Assembly (NCBI GenBank): GCA_021555075.1
Contig: JAKGBX010000002.1
Span: 553,001-617,000, forward strand
Length of the DNA stretch: 64,000 bases
From: Rhodobacteraceae bacterium LMO-JJ12
GTDB lineage: Bacteria > Pseudomonadota > Alphaproteobacteria > Rhodobacterales > Rhodobacteraceae
Direction of reading: 5' to 3'
Below the pieces are notes generated by a model. It had not been told where the DNA came from. It saw only the letters and a program-made list of their open reading frames with translations, and did no database searches. The first letter of the stretch is position 1. The number at the start of each line of letters is the position of its first letter. A program made the position numbers and the translations under genes. Shown in pieces: positions 33,553-43,347 of the stretch.

Positions 33553-35721
33553 TCAGCGGTTTTCGTAGCCCAGAACTTCATCAAGAGCACGTTCAATCCC
33601 GGTGCTGGTGCGCTGGCCTTGGTCTTGTTGGGTTTGTTCGGGAACAGGTAGTGTTGGCGCGATCGGTTCGCGCATGGGCAGGGGACGGACCGGCAGGTCG
33701 GCATGCACCCGAACCATTGTTTCGTGCCAGATCTCGGCGGGCAGTCCTGAGCCTGTGACGCCGGAGAGCGGTGTATTGTCGTCATAACCCATCCAAACAC
33801 CGGTAACGTAGTCGGCGGAGAAACCCAGGAACCATGCGTCGCGCGCCGATTGGGAGGTGCCCGTCTTGCCCGCTACGGGGCGGTCAGGCAGGCTGGCGCG
33901 TTTGCCGGTGCCTTCGGACACGACCTTGCGCATCATCCAGATAAGTTGGGCGGCGGATTCCTCGCGGATTACGCGCTCGCCGATGCCGGAGGTGGCAGAA
34001 AAGATCGGTTCGGCGCTGCCCAGAAGTTTCAGTTCGGTCATGCCATAGGGCGTAACCGAACTGCCGCCGTTCAGAATGCCGGCATAGGCGCCGGTCATCT
34101 CTAACAACGACGCTTCGGACGCGCCAAGCGCCAGCGCCGGGCCTTGGGCCAGATCGGAGACTATGCCGAATTGTTCGGCCACGGTGCGCACGATATCGAG
34201 GCCGACTTCCTGCGCCAGTTTTACTGCCGGGATGTTGAGCGAGTATTTCAAGGCGTCGGTCAGCGTCACCATTCCGCGATAGTTTCGCGAATAGTTTTTG
34301 GGACACCATTGGCCAGATCCGGGGACGTTGACGCAATAGGGTGCATCTTCGATCATGTCGAGCGGAGAGCGGCCAAGATCGAGCGCGGCGGCATAGACGA
34401 AAGGTTTGAAGGCCGAGCCGGTTTGCCGTTTGGCCATCGTGGCGCGGTTGAATTCGCCCGTGACGCGGGTTTTGCGCCCGCCGACAACGGCGCGAACGGC
34501 ACCATCGGAGGACATCACGACAATGGCGGCCTGAGCCTCGGAACCATCCTTGACCTTGGCTTCGAAGATGGTGCGCATCGCCTCTTCTGCGGCGTTTTGA
34601 ATGCGCTGATCAAGGGTGGTGCGGATGATCACGTCTTCGGTGGTGTCGCGGGTGAAGAATTCTGGTCCGGTCTGCATCACCCAGTCGGCGAAATAGCCGC
34701 CGGCCTTGCGCTGGGCGGCTTCGGAGAGTTGTGCCGGATTGGCCACCGCTTTTGCGTGCTCGGCGTCGGACAGATAGCCTTGCTCGTGCATCAGCTTGAG
34801 CACAGTTTCAGCGCGGTCCTGGGAGCGTTTGAGGTTGTTGGTCGGGGCGTAGCGGGTCGGCGCGACCAGTAGGCCGGCGATCATCGCGGCCTCGGAGGCC
34901 GAGACCTGTGCGGCGGATTTTCCGAAATAGCGCTGTGAGGCGGCTTCGACGCCACGCGCGCCCGCCCCCAGAAAGGCACGGTTGAAGTAGATGGTGAGGA
35001 TTTCGTCCTTGGTGTATTTAACCTCCATCGCCATCGAATAGATCGCTTCCTTGATCTTGCGCGCGAGTGATCCCCGACGACAATCGGCCTCGTAAGCGGC
35101 CTCGTTTTTCCATTTGCTGGAATCGTAAGGCACGCCAAGGCACAGGAGTTTTGCCGTCTGTTGGGTCAAGGTCGAGCCACCATGGCCCGAAAGTGGGCCG
35201 CGTCCCTCGCTGAGGTTGATGCGCACGGCGCTTGCGATGCCACGTGGCGACAGGCCGAAATGCGAATAGAAACGTCTGTCTTCGGTCGCGATGATAGCAT
35301 TTTTCAAATAGGGGGAAGCAGATCCGGCGGTAACGACACCGCCGAATTGGTCGCCGCGCCAGGCGAAGACATCGCCCTTGGCATCCAGAAGCGTGACCGA
35401 CCCGCGCGAGCGGCCATCAAAGAGCTGGTCGACGGGGGGTAAGCTATAGGCGACGTAGCCCACGGCGAGGCCGATGATGGCAGCGGTGATCAGCCCGATG
35501 CGCCAGCCAAATCCCCAAACCACCCGAAAGATCAGGCCGAACACGCCGAGCACAAAGGCGACGAGGAAGTTGCGTTTGCGCGCGGGCTTGCGACCGGCGG
35601 TTTTAGCCCTGGGCTTTGCCTTGGATTTGGCAGCCGAGGGCTTCGCCTTGGGTTTGGCGCCCGATTTTGGATACCGTCGGTCCGCCACGAGGGGCGGTTT
35701 CTTGCGACCTGAATTGCTCAT
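33553..35721 (-). CDS. Class A penicillin-binding protein (PBP1A-like)
   Basis: A 722-residue bifunctional peptidoglycan synthase. A basic cytoplasmic tail of about 50 residues with repeated Ala-Lys-Pro units precedes a membrane segment (about 52-92). The glycosyltransferase domain (about 110-300) has catalytic Glu147 in ATEDRRFYSHFG and GGSTLTQQTAK. The transpeptidase domain carries Ser436-x-x-Lys439 in TGSAFKPF, SLN and KTGTS. The mid-domain cysteine pair (YCVNVPGSGQWC) is noteworthy. The C-terminus is Pro/Gln-rich. It is single and convergent with mlaC. Assignment to PBP1A, not PBP1C, rests on the presence of the canonical motifs and length. Confidence 0.93.
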   Translation of the reverse strand: MSNSGRKKPPLVADRRYPKSGAKPKAKPSAAKSKAKPRAKTAGRKPARKRNFLVAFVLGVFGLIFRVVWGFGWRIGLITAAIIGLAVGYVAYSLPPVDQLFDGRSRGSVTLLDAKGDVFAWRGDQFGGVVTAGSASPYLKNAIIATEDRRFYSHFGLSPRGIASAVRINLSEGRGPLSGHGGSTLTQQTAKLLCLGVPYDSSKWKNEAAYEADCRRGSLARKIKEAIYSMAMEVKYTKDEILTIYFNRAFLGAGARGVEAASQRYFGKSAAQVSASEAAMIAGLLVAPTRYAPTNNLKRSQDRAETVLKLMHEQGYLSDAEHAKAVANPAQLSEAAQRKAGGYFADWVMQTGPEFFTRDTTEDVIIRTTLDQRIQNAAEEAMRTIFEAKVKDGSEAQAAIVVMSSDGAVRAVVGGRKTRVTGEFNRATMAKRQTGSAFKPFVYAAALDLGRSPLDMIEDAPYCVNVPGSGQWCPKNYSRNYRGMVTLTDALKYSLNIPAVKLAQEVGLDIVRTVAEQFGIVSDLAQGPALALGASEASLLEMTGAYAGILNGGSSVTPYGMTELKLLGSAEPIFSATSGIGERVIREESAAQLIWMMRKVVSEGTGKRASLPDRPVAGKTGTSQSARDAWFLGFSADYVTGVWMGYDDNTPLSGVTGSGLPAEIWHETMVRVHADLPVRPLPMREPIAPTLPVPEQTQQDQGQRTSTGIERALDEVLGYENR

Positions 35722-35927
35722 TTATTGCCCTGCTCGGCGCTTGTTGTTGTGCACACAATAGACGCCTGAATTTGAAAAGTTGAGAGCTTCCTTGCGTTGC
35801 CCGGCTATTTGATCTGCCTAAAACGCAGGCATTTCAGAGATAGCGCATAATATTTCATCGTTTCCCGGGGAAATTTCGCTCAAAAGGCCCCGCGTTGCTT
35901 CCGGCGCGGGCGTGAGCTGGGTTTTGC

Positions 35928-35937
35928 TGCACGTGCA
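35928..35937. promoter_or_regulatory. 10-bp palindrome upstream of glnK
   Basis: TGCACGTGCA is a perfect palindrome 43 bases before the glnK start. It resembles half-sites of NtrC operators (TGCAC...GTGCA) but lacks their spacer. A second inverted repeat (CCCGCG at 35889-35894, CGCGGG at 35905-35910) lies just upstream. Either could mark nitrogen control; neither is proven. Confidence 0.35.
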
Positions 35938-35979
35938 AAATTAGGCCGGGTTGACCGGCGCAACGAAAGGGAACCTGAG

Positions 35980-36318
35980 GTGAAACTCATCATAGCGACA
36001 ATCAAGCCTTTCAAGCTTGAAGAAGTCCGCGAGGCGCTGACCGGGATCGGCGTGCGTGGAATGATGGTTGCGGAAATCAAGGGGTTTGGCGCGCAGTCTG
36101 GCCATACCGAGATTTATCGCGGCGCGGAATATGCGGTGAATTATGTGCCCAAGATCAGGCTGGAAATCGCCGTCTCGACGTCGATGGCGGAGCAGGTGAT
36201 CGAAACCATCGCGACGACAGCGCGCACCGGCAAGATCGGGGACGGCAAGATTTTTGTGCTCGACATTGCGCAGGCGATGCGCGTGCGCACGGGCGAAATC
36301 AATGATGACGCGCTTTGA
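35980..36318 (+). CDS. glnK: Nitrogen regulatory protein P-II
   Basis: A 112-residue trimeric signal protein that reports nitrogen and energy state. The T-loop carries the uridylylation tyrosine at residue 51 (GAEYAVNYVPK). The B-loop TARTGKIGDGKIFV and the C-loop region VRTGEIND bind ATP/ADP. The start is a GTG at 35980 behind AAGGGAACCTGAG. Its position 22 bases before amtB identifies it as the GlnK-type paralogue that blocks the ammonium channel when nitrogen is plentiful. Confidence 0.96.
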   Translation: MKLIIATIKPFKLEEVREALTGIGVRGMMVAEIKGFGAQSGHTEIYRGAEYAVNYVPKIRLEIAVSTSMAEQVIETIATTARTGKIGDGKIFVLDIAQAMRVRTGEINDDAL

Positions 36319-36340
36319 TTGCGCTCGGAAGGGAAGACCA

Positions 36341-37840
36341 ATGAAACGGATAACAACATTTCTGATGGCATGGGTGTTTGCCATTATAACCGCGTTTGGC
36401 GTGCTTTCGCCGGCCATGGCGCAGGATGAAGGCCCATCAGCCGAGGCTTTGGCAGCGGCCGAAGCGGCCTATATGACGCCAGATCAGATGATCAAGCAAA
36501 AGGCGCTTGATGCGGCATCCGCTGCGGCGCAAGAGGCGCTGGATGGGGGCGAAGATGCGGCGGCTGCAGCGGCTGACGCGATTGCGGCGACATATGCGCC
36601 GATGATCAATGGCGACTTCATCTATACATCGCTCCTGTTCCTGATCGGTGGCTTTCTGGTGTTCTGGATGGCGGCCGGGTTTTCGATGCTGGAAGCCGGG
36701 CTGGTGCGTTCAAAGAACGTGACCACGCAGTTGACCAAGAACATCACGCTGTTTTCACTGGCGGCGATCTTTTACTACCTGATTGGCTACAACCTGATGT
36801 ACCCGCTGGGTACTTGGATGGTCGACGGCGTTCTGTCGGGTGTTTGGGGGCCGGGTGTGCTTGAAGCGACCGGAATTACGGCTGCTGGTGCCGATGATAT
36901 CGGTTATGCCTCGACCGGGTCGGATTTCTTCTTTCAGTTGATGTTCTGTGCGACGACGGCGTCGATCGTTTCGGGCACTTTGGCTGAGCGGATCAAGCTG
37001 TGGCCGTTCCTGATCTTTGTGATCGTTCTGACGTCGGTTATCTATCCGCTGCAAGCCAGCTGGAAATGGGGCGGTGGCTTCCTTGATGCGGCTAACTTCC
37101 AGGATTTCGCCGGTTCGACTGTTGTTCACTCGGTCGGTGGCTGGGCGGCTCTGATGGGTGCGCTGTTGCTTGGACCGCGGATCGGCAAATACAAGGATGG
37201 CAAAACCATTCCGATGCCGGGTTCGAACCTTGCCTTGGCAACGCTTGGCACGTTCATTCTGTGGCTCGGTTGGTTTGGCTTTAACGGCGCTTCGCAGCTG
37301 GCCATGGGCACCGTGGGCGATGTGGCTGATATCAGCCGTATCTTCTCGAATACCAATGCGGCTGCTGCCGGTGGTGCGATTGCCGCTCTGGTTCTGACGC
37401 AGATCCTCTACAAGAAGCCTGACCTGACCATGATCCTCAACGGTGCACTTGCCGGTCTGGTCTCGATTACGGCTGAACCGCTGACACCGTCTTTGGGTGC
37501 GGCAACTCTGATCGGTATGATCGGTGGCGTGATCGTGGTCTTTGCGGTTCCGTTCCTTGACAAGCTGAAGATCGACGATGTGGTTGGTGCCATTCCGGTT
37601 CACCTTTTGGCCGGTATCTGGGGCACGCTCGCCGTGCCGCTGACCAATGGCGATGCCGGGTTCGGTGCGCAAATCTATGGGATTGTCGTAGTGGGTGCCT
37701 TCACCGTGATCACATCGTTGGTGGTGTGGATGATCATCAAGGTGACTATGGGCATTCGGGTCGATGAAGAGACCGAGATCAACGGGCTCGACATGGGCGA
37801 AATGGGCATGGAAGCCTATCCGGAATTCACCAACGGCTAA
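36341..37840 (+). CDS. amtB: Ammonium transporter (Amt family)
   Basis: A 499-residue channel protein with 11 transmembrane helices after the signal peptide. Typical segments are FMLEAG-like AGFSMLEAGLVRSKN, the first pore histidine in STVVHSVGGWAAL, FILWLGWFGFNGAS and the second histidine in IPVHLLAGIWGTLA. Residues 1-27 form a signal peptide (ending AMA-Q). An unusual periplasmic extension of about 65 residues, rich in Ala, Glu and Asp (EALAAAEAAY, DAASAAAQEAL, EDAAAAAADAIAA), comes before the first channel helix near residue 95. ATG 36341 is preceded by GGAAGGGAAG. A strong terminator follows the gene. Confidence 0.95.
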   Translation: MKRITTFLMAWVFAIITAFGVLSPAMAQDEGPSAEALAAAEAAYMTPDQMIKQKALDAASAAAQEALDGGEDAAAAAADAIAATYAPMINGDFIYTSLLFLIGGFLVFWMAAGFSMLEAGLVRSKNVTTQLTKNITLFSLAAIFYYLIGYNLMYPLGTWMVDGVLSGVWGPGVLEATGITAAGADDIGYASTGSDFFFQLMFCATTASIVSGTLAERIKLWPFLIFVIVLTSVIYPLQASWKWGGGFLDAANFQDFAGSTVVHSVGGWAALMGALLLGPRIGKYKDGKTIPMPGSNLALATLGTFILWLGWFGFNGASQLAMGTVGDVADISRIFSNTNAAAAGGAIAALVLTQILYKKPDLTMILNGALAGLVSITAEPLTPSLGAATLIGMIGGVIVVFAVPFLDKLKIDDVVGAIPVHLLAGIWGTLAVPLTNGDAGFGAQIYGIVVVGAFTVITSLVVWMIIKVTMGIRVDEETEINGLDMGEMGMEAYPEFTNG

Positions 37841-37865
37841 GCCGTGGTGAGAGGGACGTGAAGCA

Positions 37866-37898
37866 AACCCGGGCGCCGCGTGCGCCCGGGTTTTTTTT
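37866..37898 (+). terminator. Rho-independent terminator of glnK-amtB
   Basis: AACCCGGGCGC (37866-37876) and GCGCCCGGGTT (37882-37892) form a perfect 11-bp stem with loop CGCGT, followed by a run of eight T (37891-37898). It begins 26 bases after the amtB stop. Confidence 0.95.
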
Positions 37899-37981
37899 GT
37901 GCCATCAAGAGGCAGGCAAAACGAGTGGGTCTTGCAATGTCGGGTGGTCGAATCGCGCCGTGACGTGCTAAATATTGCGGT

Positions 37982-39826
37982 ATGTCAGAGCCACACCCCC
38001 AAATAAGCGAAAAACGCCCGCAAATCCGTCAGTTGGACGATGCGGCGATCAATCGGATTGCGGCGGGTGAGGTGTTGGAGCGCCCCGCGAGCGCGGTGAA
38101 AGAGTTGGTCGAGAACGCCATTGATGCGGGTGCGCGCCGTATTGAGGTATCTTATGGCGATGGCGGCAAGACGCTGATCCGGGTGCAGGATGATGGTTGT
38201 GGCATGACGCCAGACGATCTTCCGCTGGCGTTGTCGCGTCATGCAACGTCGAAGATCGACGGATCAGATTTGCTCGATATTCACACGTTCGGGTTTCGTG
38301 GCGAGGCGCTGCCCAGTCTTGGGGCGGTTGGGCGGTTGAGTGTGACCACGCGGGCCAAGGGATTTGACGGGGCCGAGGTGAGTGTTTCGGGGAGCGTGGT
38401 TGGCGCGGTGAAGCCTGCGGCGCTTTCGGGCGGAACAATTGTCGAGCTGCGCGATATTTTTCATGCGACACCCGCACGGTTGAAATTCATGCGCACCGAC
38501 CGGGCAGAGGCGCAGGCGATTGGCGATGTGGTCAAACGGCTGGCGATGGCCGAGCCCTATGTCGGTTTTACCCTGCGCGATGTGTCGGGCGGGGGTGAAG
38601 GGCGGGTGACGTTTCGCGCTGATGCCGAGCAAGGCGAGTTGTTTGACGCGTTGCATGGGCGGTTGGCGCAGGTGCTGGGGCGCGATTTTGCAGAGAATGC
38701 TCTCAGGATCGAGGCGGAGCGCGAGGGGCTGCATCTGACCGGCTATGCCGCGCTGCCGACTTATTCGCGCGGGTCGGCTGTGGCGCAGTATCTTTTTGTT
38801 AATGGCCGACCGGTGAAGGATCGGATGCTCTATGGCGCATTGCGGGCGGCCTATTTCGATTTTTTGAGCCGGGACCGGCATCCGGCGGCGGCGTTGTTCA
38901 TCAATTGCGATCCGCATTTGGTGGATGTGAACGTGCACCCCGCGAAATCCGAAGTGCGGTTTCGTGAGCCGGGATTGGCGCGCGGGTTGTTGGTGAGTGC
39001 GCTGCGTCATGCATTGGCCGATGCGGGGCATCGTGCCTCAACCACCGTGGCGGGGGCAACTTTGGGCGCGATGCGACCCGAGCCGATGGGGCCGGGGCGG
39101 GTTTATCAAATGGATCGCGCGTCAAAACCGGCGCTGAGCATGGCGTATCAGATGCAGGCGCCGCAGATGGATGCGCCGGGGTTTGCCGAGGCGATGAGTG
39201 CGCGGATTGAACCTTTGGTTGAGGACGAAGCACCCCAGGCCGAGGCGCTGCCGCTGGGCGCGGCGCGCGCGCAGGTGCATGAGAATTACATCATTGCCCA
39301 GACTGAGAGCGGGATTGTGATTGTCGATCAGCATGCGGCGCATGAGCGGCTGGTTTATGAAAAGCTGAAGCGTCAGATGGCGGAGAATGGCGTGGCGGCG
39401 CAGGCTCTGCTGATCCCCGAGATCGTCGAGTTGAGCGAGGGGGATTGCGCGCGGCTGATGGAGCTGGGCGATGAGTTGGCGCGGCTGGGGTTGGTGATCG
39501 AACCGTTTGGCGGCGGAGCCTTGGCAGTGCGCGAAACCCCGGCGATTTTGGGCGAGGTGAACGCGGATGCGATGCTGCGTGATATTCTTGATGAGTTGGA
39601 CGATCTGGGTGAAAGCCTGAGCGTGCAGGCACGGATTGAGGCGATTTTGAGCCGGGTGGCGTGTCATGGGTCGATCCGGTCGGGGCGGCGGATGAGGGGC
39701 GAGGAAATGAACGCGTTGTTGCGCGAAATGGAAGCAACGCCGCATTCGGGGCAATGCAACCACGGGCGACCGACCTATGTGGAGCTGAAGCTGAGCGATA
39801 TCGAGAGGCTGTTCGGGCGGACATGA
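37982..39826 (+). CDS. mutL: DNA mismatch repair protein MutL
   Basis: A 614-residue GHKL ATPase that couples MutS mismatch recognition to strand removal. ATPase motifs are at the N-terminus: [27 protein letters not shown] (read in parts, Glu41 and Asn45), DDGCGM (71-76) and FGFRGEAL (103-110). The C-terminal domain has [12 protein letters not shown] starting at Asp449, the DQHA(X)2E(X)4E metal site of MutL endonucleases in bacteria lacking MutH. The closing [15 protein letters not shown] is the family C-motif. The middle linker (350-420) is variable, Ala/Pro/Met-rich. The stop overlaps rmuC (ATGA). Confidence 0.96.
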   Translation: MSEPHPQISEKRPQIRQLDDAAINRIAAGEVLERPASAVKELVENAIDAGARRIEVSYGDGGKTLIRVQDDGCGMTPDDLPLALSRHATSKIDGSDLLDIHTFGFRGEALPSLGAVGRLSVTTRAKGFDGAEVSVSGSVVGAVKPAALSGGTIVELRDIFHATPARLKFMRTDRAEAQAIGDVVKRLAMAEPYVGFTLRDVSGGGEGRVTFRADAEQGELFDALHGRLAQVLGRDFAENALRIEAEREGLHLTGYAALPTYSRGSAVAQYLFVNGRPVKDRMLYGALRAAYFDFLSRDRHPAAALFINCDPHLVDVNVHPAKSEVRFREPGLARGLLVSALRHALADAGHRASTTVAGATLGAMRPEPMGPGRVYQMDRASKPALSMAYQMQAPQMDAPGFAEAMSARIEPLVEDEAPQAEALPLGAARAQVHENYIIAQTESGIVIVDQHAAHERLVYEKLKRQMAENGVAAQALLIPEIVELSEGDCARLMELGDELARLGLVIEPFGGGALAVRETPAILGEVNADAMLRDILDELDDLGESLSVQARIEAILSRVACHGSIRSGRRMRGEEMNALLREMEATPHSGQCNHGRPTYVELKLSDIERLFGRT

Positions 39827-41010
39827 TCGAGATCGGCGGGCGGGTTTTGAGCGAAGTGGAAATGGCCGCAATTGCGGGCGGTGCGCTCTTGCTGTTGATA
39901 TTGATCATGTTGATCGTCGCAGTAAGGGCGGTGGGGCGCAGCGCACGGGCAACCGAACCGCTGGTGTATCAGATCAGTTCATTGGCTGCGCGCGTGCAGG
40001 GGTTGAGCGATGGGCAGCAGCAGCTTGCGGGCGGGCTTACCCATGTGAGCGAGGCGCAGGCAGCATCGCAAGGTGCAATGCTGCAGTTGATGGAAAAGCG
40101 TCTGGCCGATGTCAGCGGAAAGATGCAGGAGAACCTGCATGGCAGCGCGCAACGCACGGCGAAATCGTTGGGTGAATTGCAACAAAGGTTGCAAACCATC
40201 GACAAGGCGCAGGAGAATATCACCAAGCTTAGTGGCGATGTTCTTAGCCTTCAGGATATTTTGAGCAATAAGCAGACGCGGGGCGCGTTTGGGGAAATCC
40301 AGCTCAAGGATATTGTCTCCAAGGCGCTGCCATCGGATGCCTATGCTTGGCAAGCGACGCTATCGAATGGCAGGCGGGCGGATTGTCTGATCCATTTGCC
40401 CAACCCGCCGGGGCCGATCGTGATCGACGCGAAATTTCCGCTGGAGGCCTATGAGGCGCTGCGCAATGCCGAAACGCCGGAACAATTGAACCGGGCAAAA
40501 CAGGCGATGCGGATCTCGGTGAAGACCCATATCAAGGCGATTTCGGACAAATACATTCTTGATGGCGAGACCGCCGACGGCGCGTTGATGTTTCTGCCGT
40601 CAGAGGCGGTCTATGCCGAGTTGCACGCCAATTTCCCTGAACTGGTGCGTGAGGGGTTTGCGGCAAGGGTCTGGATTGTGTCGCCGACCACTTGCATGGC
40701 GACGTTGAACACGATGCGGGCGATCCTGAAGGATGCGCGGATGCGCGAACAGGCGGGCGCTATCCGTACCATGTTGCGGCATTTGCACCGGGATGTGGAA
40801 TTGGTAGTCGAACGGGTGCAAAAGCTGGACACGCATTTCAACCAGGCGCGCAAGGATCTCGAAGGGATCGGCACGGCGGCGGAGCGGGCGGGTAAACGGG
40901 CTGCCAAACTCGACAATTTCGATTTTGAAGAGATTGCGCCGGAAGGGGAGCCGGGGGTGCTGCCGCTAAGCCGGTCAGTCAGCAAGCCAACCGGTATCGG
41001 CGACTCTTAA
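39823..41010 (+). CDS. rmuC: DNA recombination protein RmuC
   Basis: A 395-residue protein with an N-terminal membrane anchor (about 12-37, [18 protein letters not shown]), a coiled-coil stretch (about 55-130) and the RmuC nuclease-like core with [37 protein letters not shown] and [16 protein letters not shown], a PD-(D/E)XK-like pattern. It is thought to limit DNA inversions at short repeats. The ATG is overlapped by the mutL stop, tying it to mismatch repair. A dispersed repeat copy follows the gene. Confidence 0.92.
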   Translation: MIEIGGRVLSEVEMAAIAGGALLLLILIMLIVAVRAVGRSARATEPLVYQISSLAARVQGLSDGQQQLAGGLTHVSEAQAASQGAMLQLMEKRLADVSGKMQENLHGSAQRTAKSLGELQQRLQTIDKAQENITKLSGDVLSLQDILSNKQTRGAFGEIQLKDIVSKALPSDAYAWQATLSNGRRADCLIHLPNPPGPIVIDAKFPLEAYEALRNAETPEQLNRAKQAMRISVKTHIKAISDKYILDGETADGALMFLPSEAVYAELHANFPELVREGFAARVWIVSPTTCMATLNTMRAILKDARMREQAGAIRTMLRHLHRDVELVVERVQKLDTHFNQARKDLEGIGTAAERAGKRAAKLDNFDFEEIAPEGEPGVLPLSRSVSKPTGIGDS

Positions 41011-41060
41011 GGCGCGGCCCAAATCATGGCCGTGGGGTGCGGCTGAGGGGTTTGGAAGTC

Positions 41061-41094
41061 TCCGGCAAGAGTATTTCAGGAAAGATGAAAGCGG
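41061..41094 (+). repeat. Dispersed intergenic repeat, copy C
   Basis: TCCGGCAAGAGTATTT followed by CAGGAAAGATGAAAGCGG, 51 bases after the rmuC stop. It matches copies A and D in the TATTT...AAGATGAA core. Confidence 0.65.
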
Positions 41095-41188
41095 GCGCGT
41101 TCCAGATTGCGCCAGATCAAGGACTAGGGATTGCATGACGTAGTTCTTTGGACAACAATAAACGGAACGCCGACAGGAGGATTGACCC

Positions 41189-41515
41189 ATGCTGGATATC
41201 TCGGTTCACAAAATTGCACAGGTGATCCTGATGGCGCGCGAGCTTCGCCGGGCCGAGGGCGAGTTGCGCGGATTTATCGAACGACTGACCGAAGAGGAAC
41301 AGGCAAGCCTTGTTGCGGTCATGTGGATCGGGCGCGAAAGCTTTTCTGCGGACGAGTTGGAAGAAGCCAAGCGCACAGCGATGAACGAGGCGACAACCCC
41401 CACCGTAGACTATCTTCTTGGCACGCCGCATTTGTCGGATCACCTTGAAAACGGGCTTGATGAGCTTGGTCTTTCGGCGGTGGATGATGAGGATGACCTT
41501 GTTCGCGGGGGGTAA
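41189..41515 (+). CDS. DUF3775 family protein
   Basis: A 108-residue acidic cytoplasmic protein with the DUF3775 pattern: an N-terminal helical part, the central LVAVMWIGRESFSADELEEA and NEATTPTVDYLLGTPHLSDHLENGLD. The function of the family is unknown. CAGGAGGATTGACCC gives a strong ribosome site for the ATG at 41189. It is a single gene between rmuC and a small secreted protein. Confidence 0.85.
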   Translation: MLDISVHKIAQVILMARELRRAEGELRGFIERLTEEEQASLVAVMWIGRESFSADELEEAKRTAMNEATTPTVDYLLGTPHLSDHLENGLDELGLSAVDDEDDLVRGG

Positions 41516-41878
41516 ATCCGGAAACATTTCTCACGAAATCTGAAAGAGAACCTCGAGGGGTGGATCTACAGGTGCGTGCATGTAGCGTGTAGGATCACAA
41601 AATGCGTAACGCGGCGCGCACGGCAGCGTTATGCGTGTGCAATATTTCAGACTTCATCGGTTTGCTTGCCGACGCAACGCATTGAAAGTAAATATAAAAT
41701 TCAACGTTTTGAAGAAGCGCAAAAAGTTTCAGAAACGTGGGCATTGTTTGCGCACGAGTCGGTGAGCGCGTGTGTTTTGCAAGGTGGGCGGGGAAGGCGC
41801 ATGTTGGTTGCAGATCGAAAGACACGATCCCAACGACCAACGCCGAACAGGTTTCGGAGCAACACAAAGGATTTTGAT
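41516..41878. other. AT-rich intergenic region
   Basis: About 360 bases with lower GC than neighbours. A continuous frame runs through most of it into the next gene, but its translation has no family match and no ribosome site, so I read it as non-coding leader or promoter DNA for the secreted protein at 41879. No RNA gene was recognised. Confidence 0.4.
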
Positions 41879-42148
41879 ATGAAACTCGCAATTGCAGCAT
41901 TCTCGACCGCCCTCGTTCTTGCCACCAGCGCATCGGCCATGATCGGCCCCTATGAACGTGCAGTGATCGACCCGACCGTTGAAAATGGTCTCTTCACACG
42001 CGGCGAACAGAAGACCGTCGAGACCAAAGAAGTGGCAAGCCCGGCCTATAGCTGGAATGCTGGGCAACCGCAGGAAGTGACCGTGTTTTCGACCAGTTCT
42101 CCCGACAATCAGGGGAATGACGGTTTCTATAATCTGGAAGGTCGCTGA
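41879..42148 (+). CDS. Small secreted protein of unknown function
   Basis: An 89-residue protein with a clear signal peptide (KLAIAAFSTALVLATSASA), leaving a mature 68-residue hydrophilic chain (MIGPYERAVIDPTVENGLFT...) rich in Asn, Glu and Ser, without cysteine. AAAGGA lies eight bases before the ATG. I know no family for it. The absence of any domain and the low-GC leader could mean a lineage-specific envelope protein. A strong palindrome downstream ends its transcript. Confidence 0.7.
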   Translation: MKLAIAAFSTALVLATSASAMIGPYERAVIDPTVENGLFTRGEQKTVETKEVASPAYSWNAGQPQEVTVFSTSSPDNQGNDGFYNLEGR

Positions 42149-42170
42149 GTTTTAAACCACAGCTTGACGT

Positions 42171-42200
42171 ATGCGCCCGGGTTTTAAACCCCGGGCGCAT
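42171..42200. terminator. Bidirectional terminator between convergent genes
   Basis: ATGCGCCCGGG (42171-42181) and CCCGGGCGCAT (42190-42200) form a perfect 11-bp stem around TTTTAAAC. It lies 22 bases after the small secreted protein gene and 7 before the end of the minus-strand saccharopine dehydrogenase gene. T-rich sequence follows weakly on the plus strand (ATGCTTTTC). Confidence 0.75.
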
Positions 42201-42207
42201 ATGCTTT

Positions 42208-43347
42208 TCAGACTGTGCTTACGATTTGCATATGCTGAGCCAGCGTGTCGATTTCGCCAAGCCAACGGTCAACCAGCTTTGGATCGGAGGGTGCGGCGGA
42301 GACGCCAGCGGGGATTTCCCGGTTGAGAACCGCCTCGACAGAGAGGGCAACCGGCACTGAGACCAGCCGAGCCATGGCAGAGCTGCGCTCGTCACCCCAG
42401 GCATCCATCACATAGGTCTTGTGCCAGACCGGGGCGCCGTCTTTTTCGGCTTTCAGGCTGACGCAGAGCACGACGCGATCGGGCTCGCCGGTCTCATAGG
42501 CGTTTTCGGCCCAGAATTGATCGGACATTTCCTTGAGGCGGGCTTCACCAGCGCTGCCTTGCAGGGTTTCGATTTCTTCAAATACAGGTTTCCAGGCGTC
42601 AGCCCAACCGTTGAGCCGCAATGTGCCGCGCACGAATTCGCGCACTGGCCATTCGGGGGCGAAATTATAGTCGGCCATGAAGGGTATGGAATCACGATTC
42701 GGGTAGACTTCGAAGCTCTCAGGGGTGGGCAACGGCGCGTCATAGCGGCTGATTGCGTCCCAGGGGCGGGCGACATTCAATTCGGTGAAATTGCGGATTG
42801 AACGCGACGGAGAGCGCAGGGCCTTGAGCACACCCAGAGGCGACCAGCTGAACTTGTAGCGAAAGGCGTTGGAGATTTTCGGCACACCACCGCAATAGGA
42901 AAGGAAGCTGATTTCATTGTCGGACGCGTAGGCGCGTGATGCGCGATAATCAGCCACCAGCTTGTGCGCCATCAGGTGGTCGATGCCGGGATCGAGGCCG
43001 ACTTCGTTGACAAAGGCGAGCCCGGCAGCGCGGGCCTTGTCATCAAGCGCACGCATTTCGGGAGAGATGTAAGAGGAGGAGACGAAATGCGCCCCCTTGG
43101 CGAGACAGATTTCGGCCAGCGGGACATGCCAATCACCGGGCAGCATCGAGACGACAATATCGCCTTTCTCAACCGCTGCGCTAAGGGCATCCGGATCGAA
43201 GGTGCGGATCTCGTTGGTGATGTCGCCGACAGCGTCTTGCGCTTTGCTAGCAGTCCGGTTCCAGACGGTTACTGAATGGCCTGCTTTGATCAGGCGACGC
43301 AGGCCGGGGATGGCGGAGAGGCCGGTGCCGCACCAATGGATTGTCAT
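42208..43347 (-). CDS. Saccharopine dehydrogenase, L-glutamate-forming type (LYS9-like)
   Basis: A 379-residue Rossmann-fold dehydrogenase. It starts with HWCGTGLSAIPGLRRLI, a variant dinucleotide motif, then VVSMLPGDWHVPLAEICLAKGAHFVSSSY and NEVGLDPGIDHLMAHKLV, the signature of saccharopine reductases, and a C-terminal catalytic domain with YCGGVPKISNAFRYKFSWSP (read in parts). It should interconvert saccharopine with glutamate and aminoadipate semialdehyde. Start overlaps the stop of the upstream LYS1-like gene (ATGA). Together the two enzymes can convert lysine to aminoadipate semialdehyde; degradation is the likely direction in this lineage, though the sequence does not prove it. Confidence 0.88.
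   Translation of the reverse strand: MTIHWCGTGLSAIPGLRRLIKAGHSVTVWNRTASKAQDAVGDITNEIRTFDPDALSAAVEKGDIVVSMLPGDWHVPLAEICLAKGAHFVSSSYISPEMRALDDKARAAGLAFVNEVGLDPGIDHLMAHKLVADYRASRAYASDNEISFLSYCGGVPKISNAFRYKFSWSPLGVLKALRSPSRSIRNFTELNVARPWDAISRYDAPLPTPESFEVYPNRDSIPFMADYNFAPEWPVREFVRGTLRLNGWADAWKPVFEEIETLQGSAGEARLKEMSDQFWAENAYETGEPDRVVLCVSLKAEKDGAPVWHKTYVMDAWGDERSSAMARLVSVPVALSVEAVLNREIPAGVSAAPSDPKLVDRWLGEIDTLAQHMQIVSTV

Noticed and set aside
35886-35899. Sigma-54-like promoter (GG...GC) before glnK
   Set aside because: The spacing between the GG and GC elements is nine bases where ten are required, and the -24 element is GGCCCC, not GGCAC.
41576-41878. N-terminal extension of the small secreted protein by about 100 codons
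   Set aside because: It would bury the signal peptide; the ATG at 41879 has its own ribosome site and begins a perfect signal sequence.
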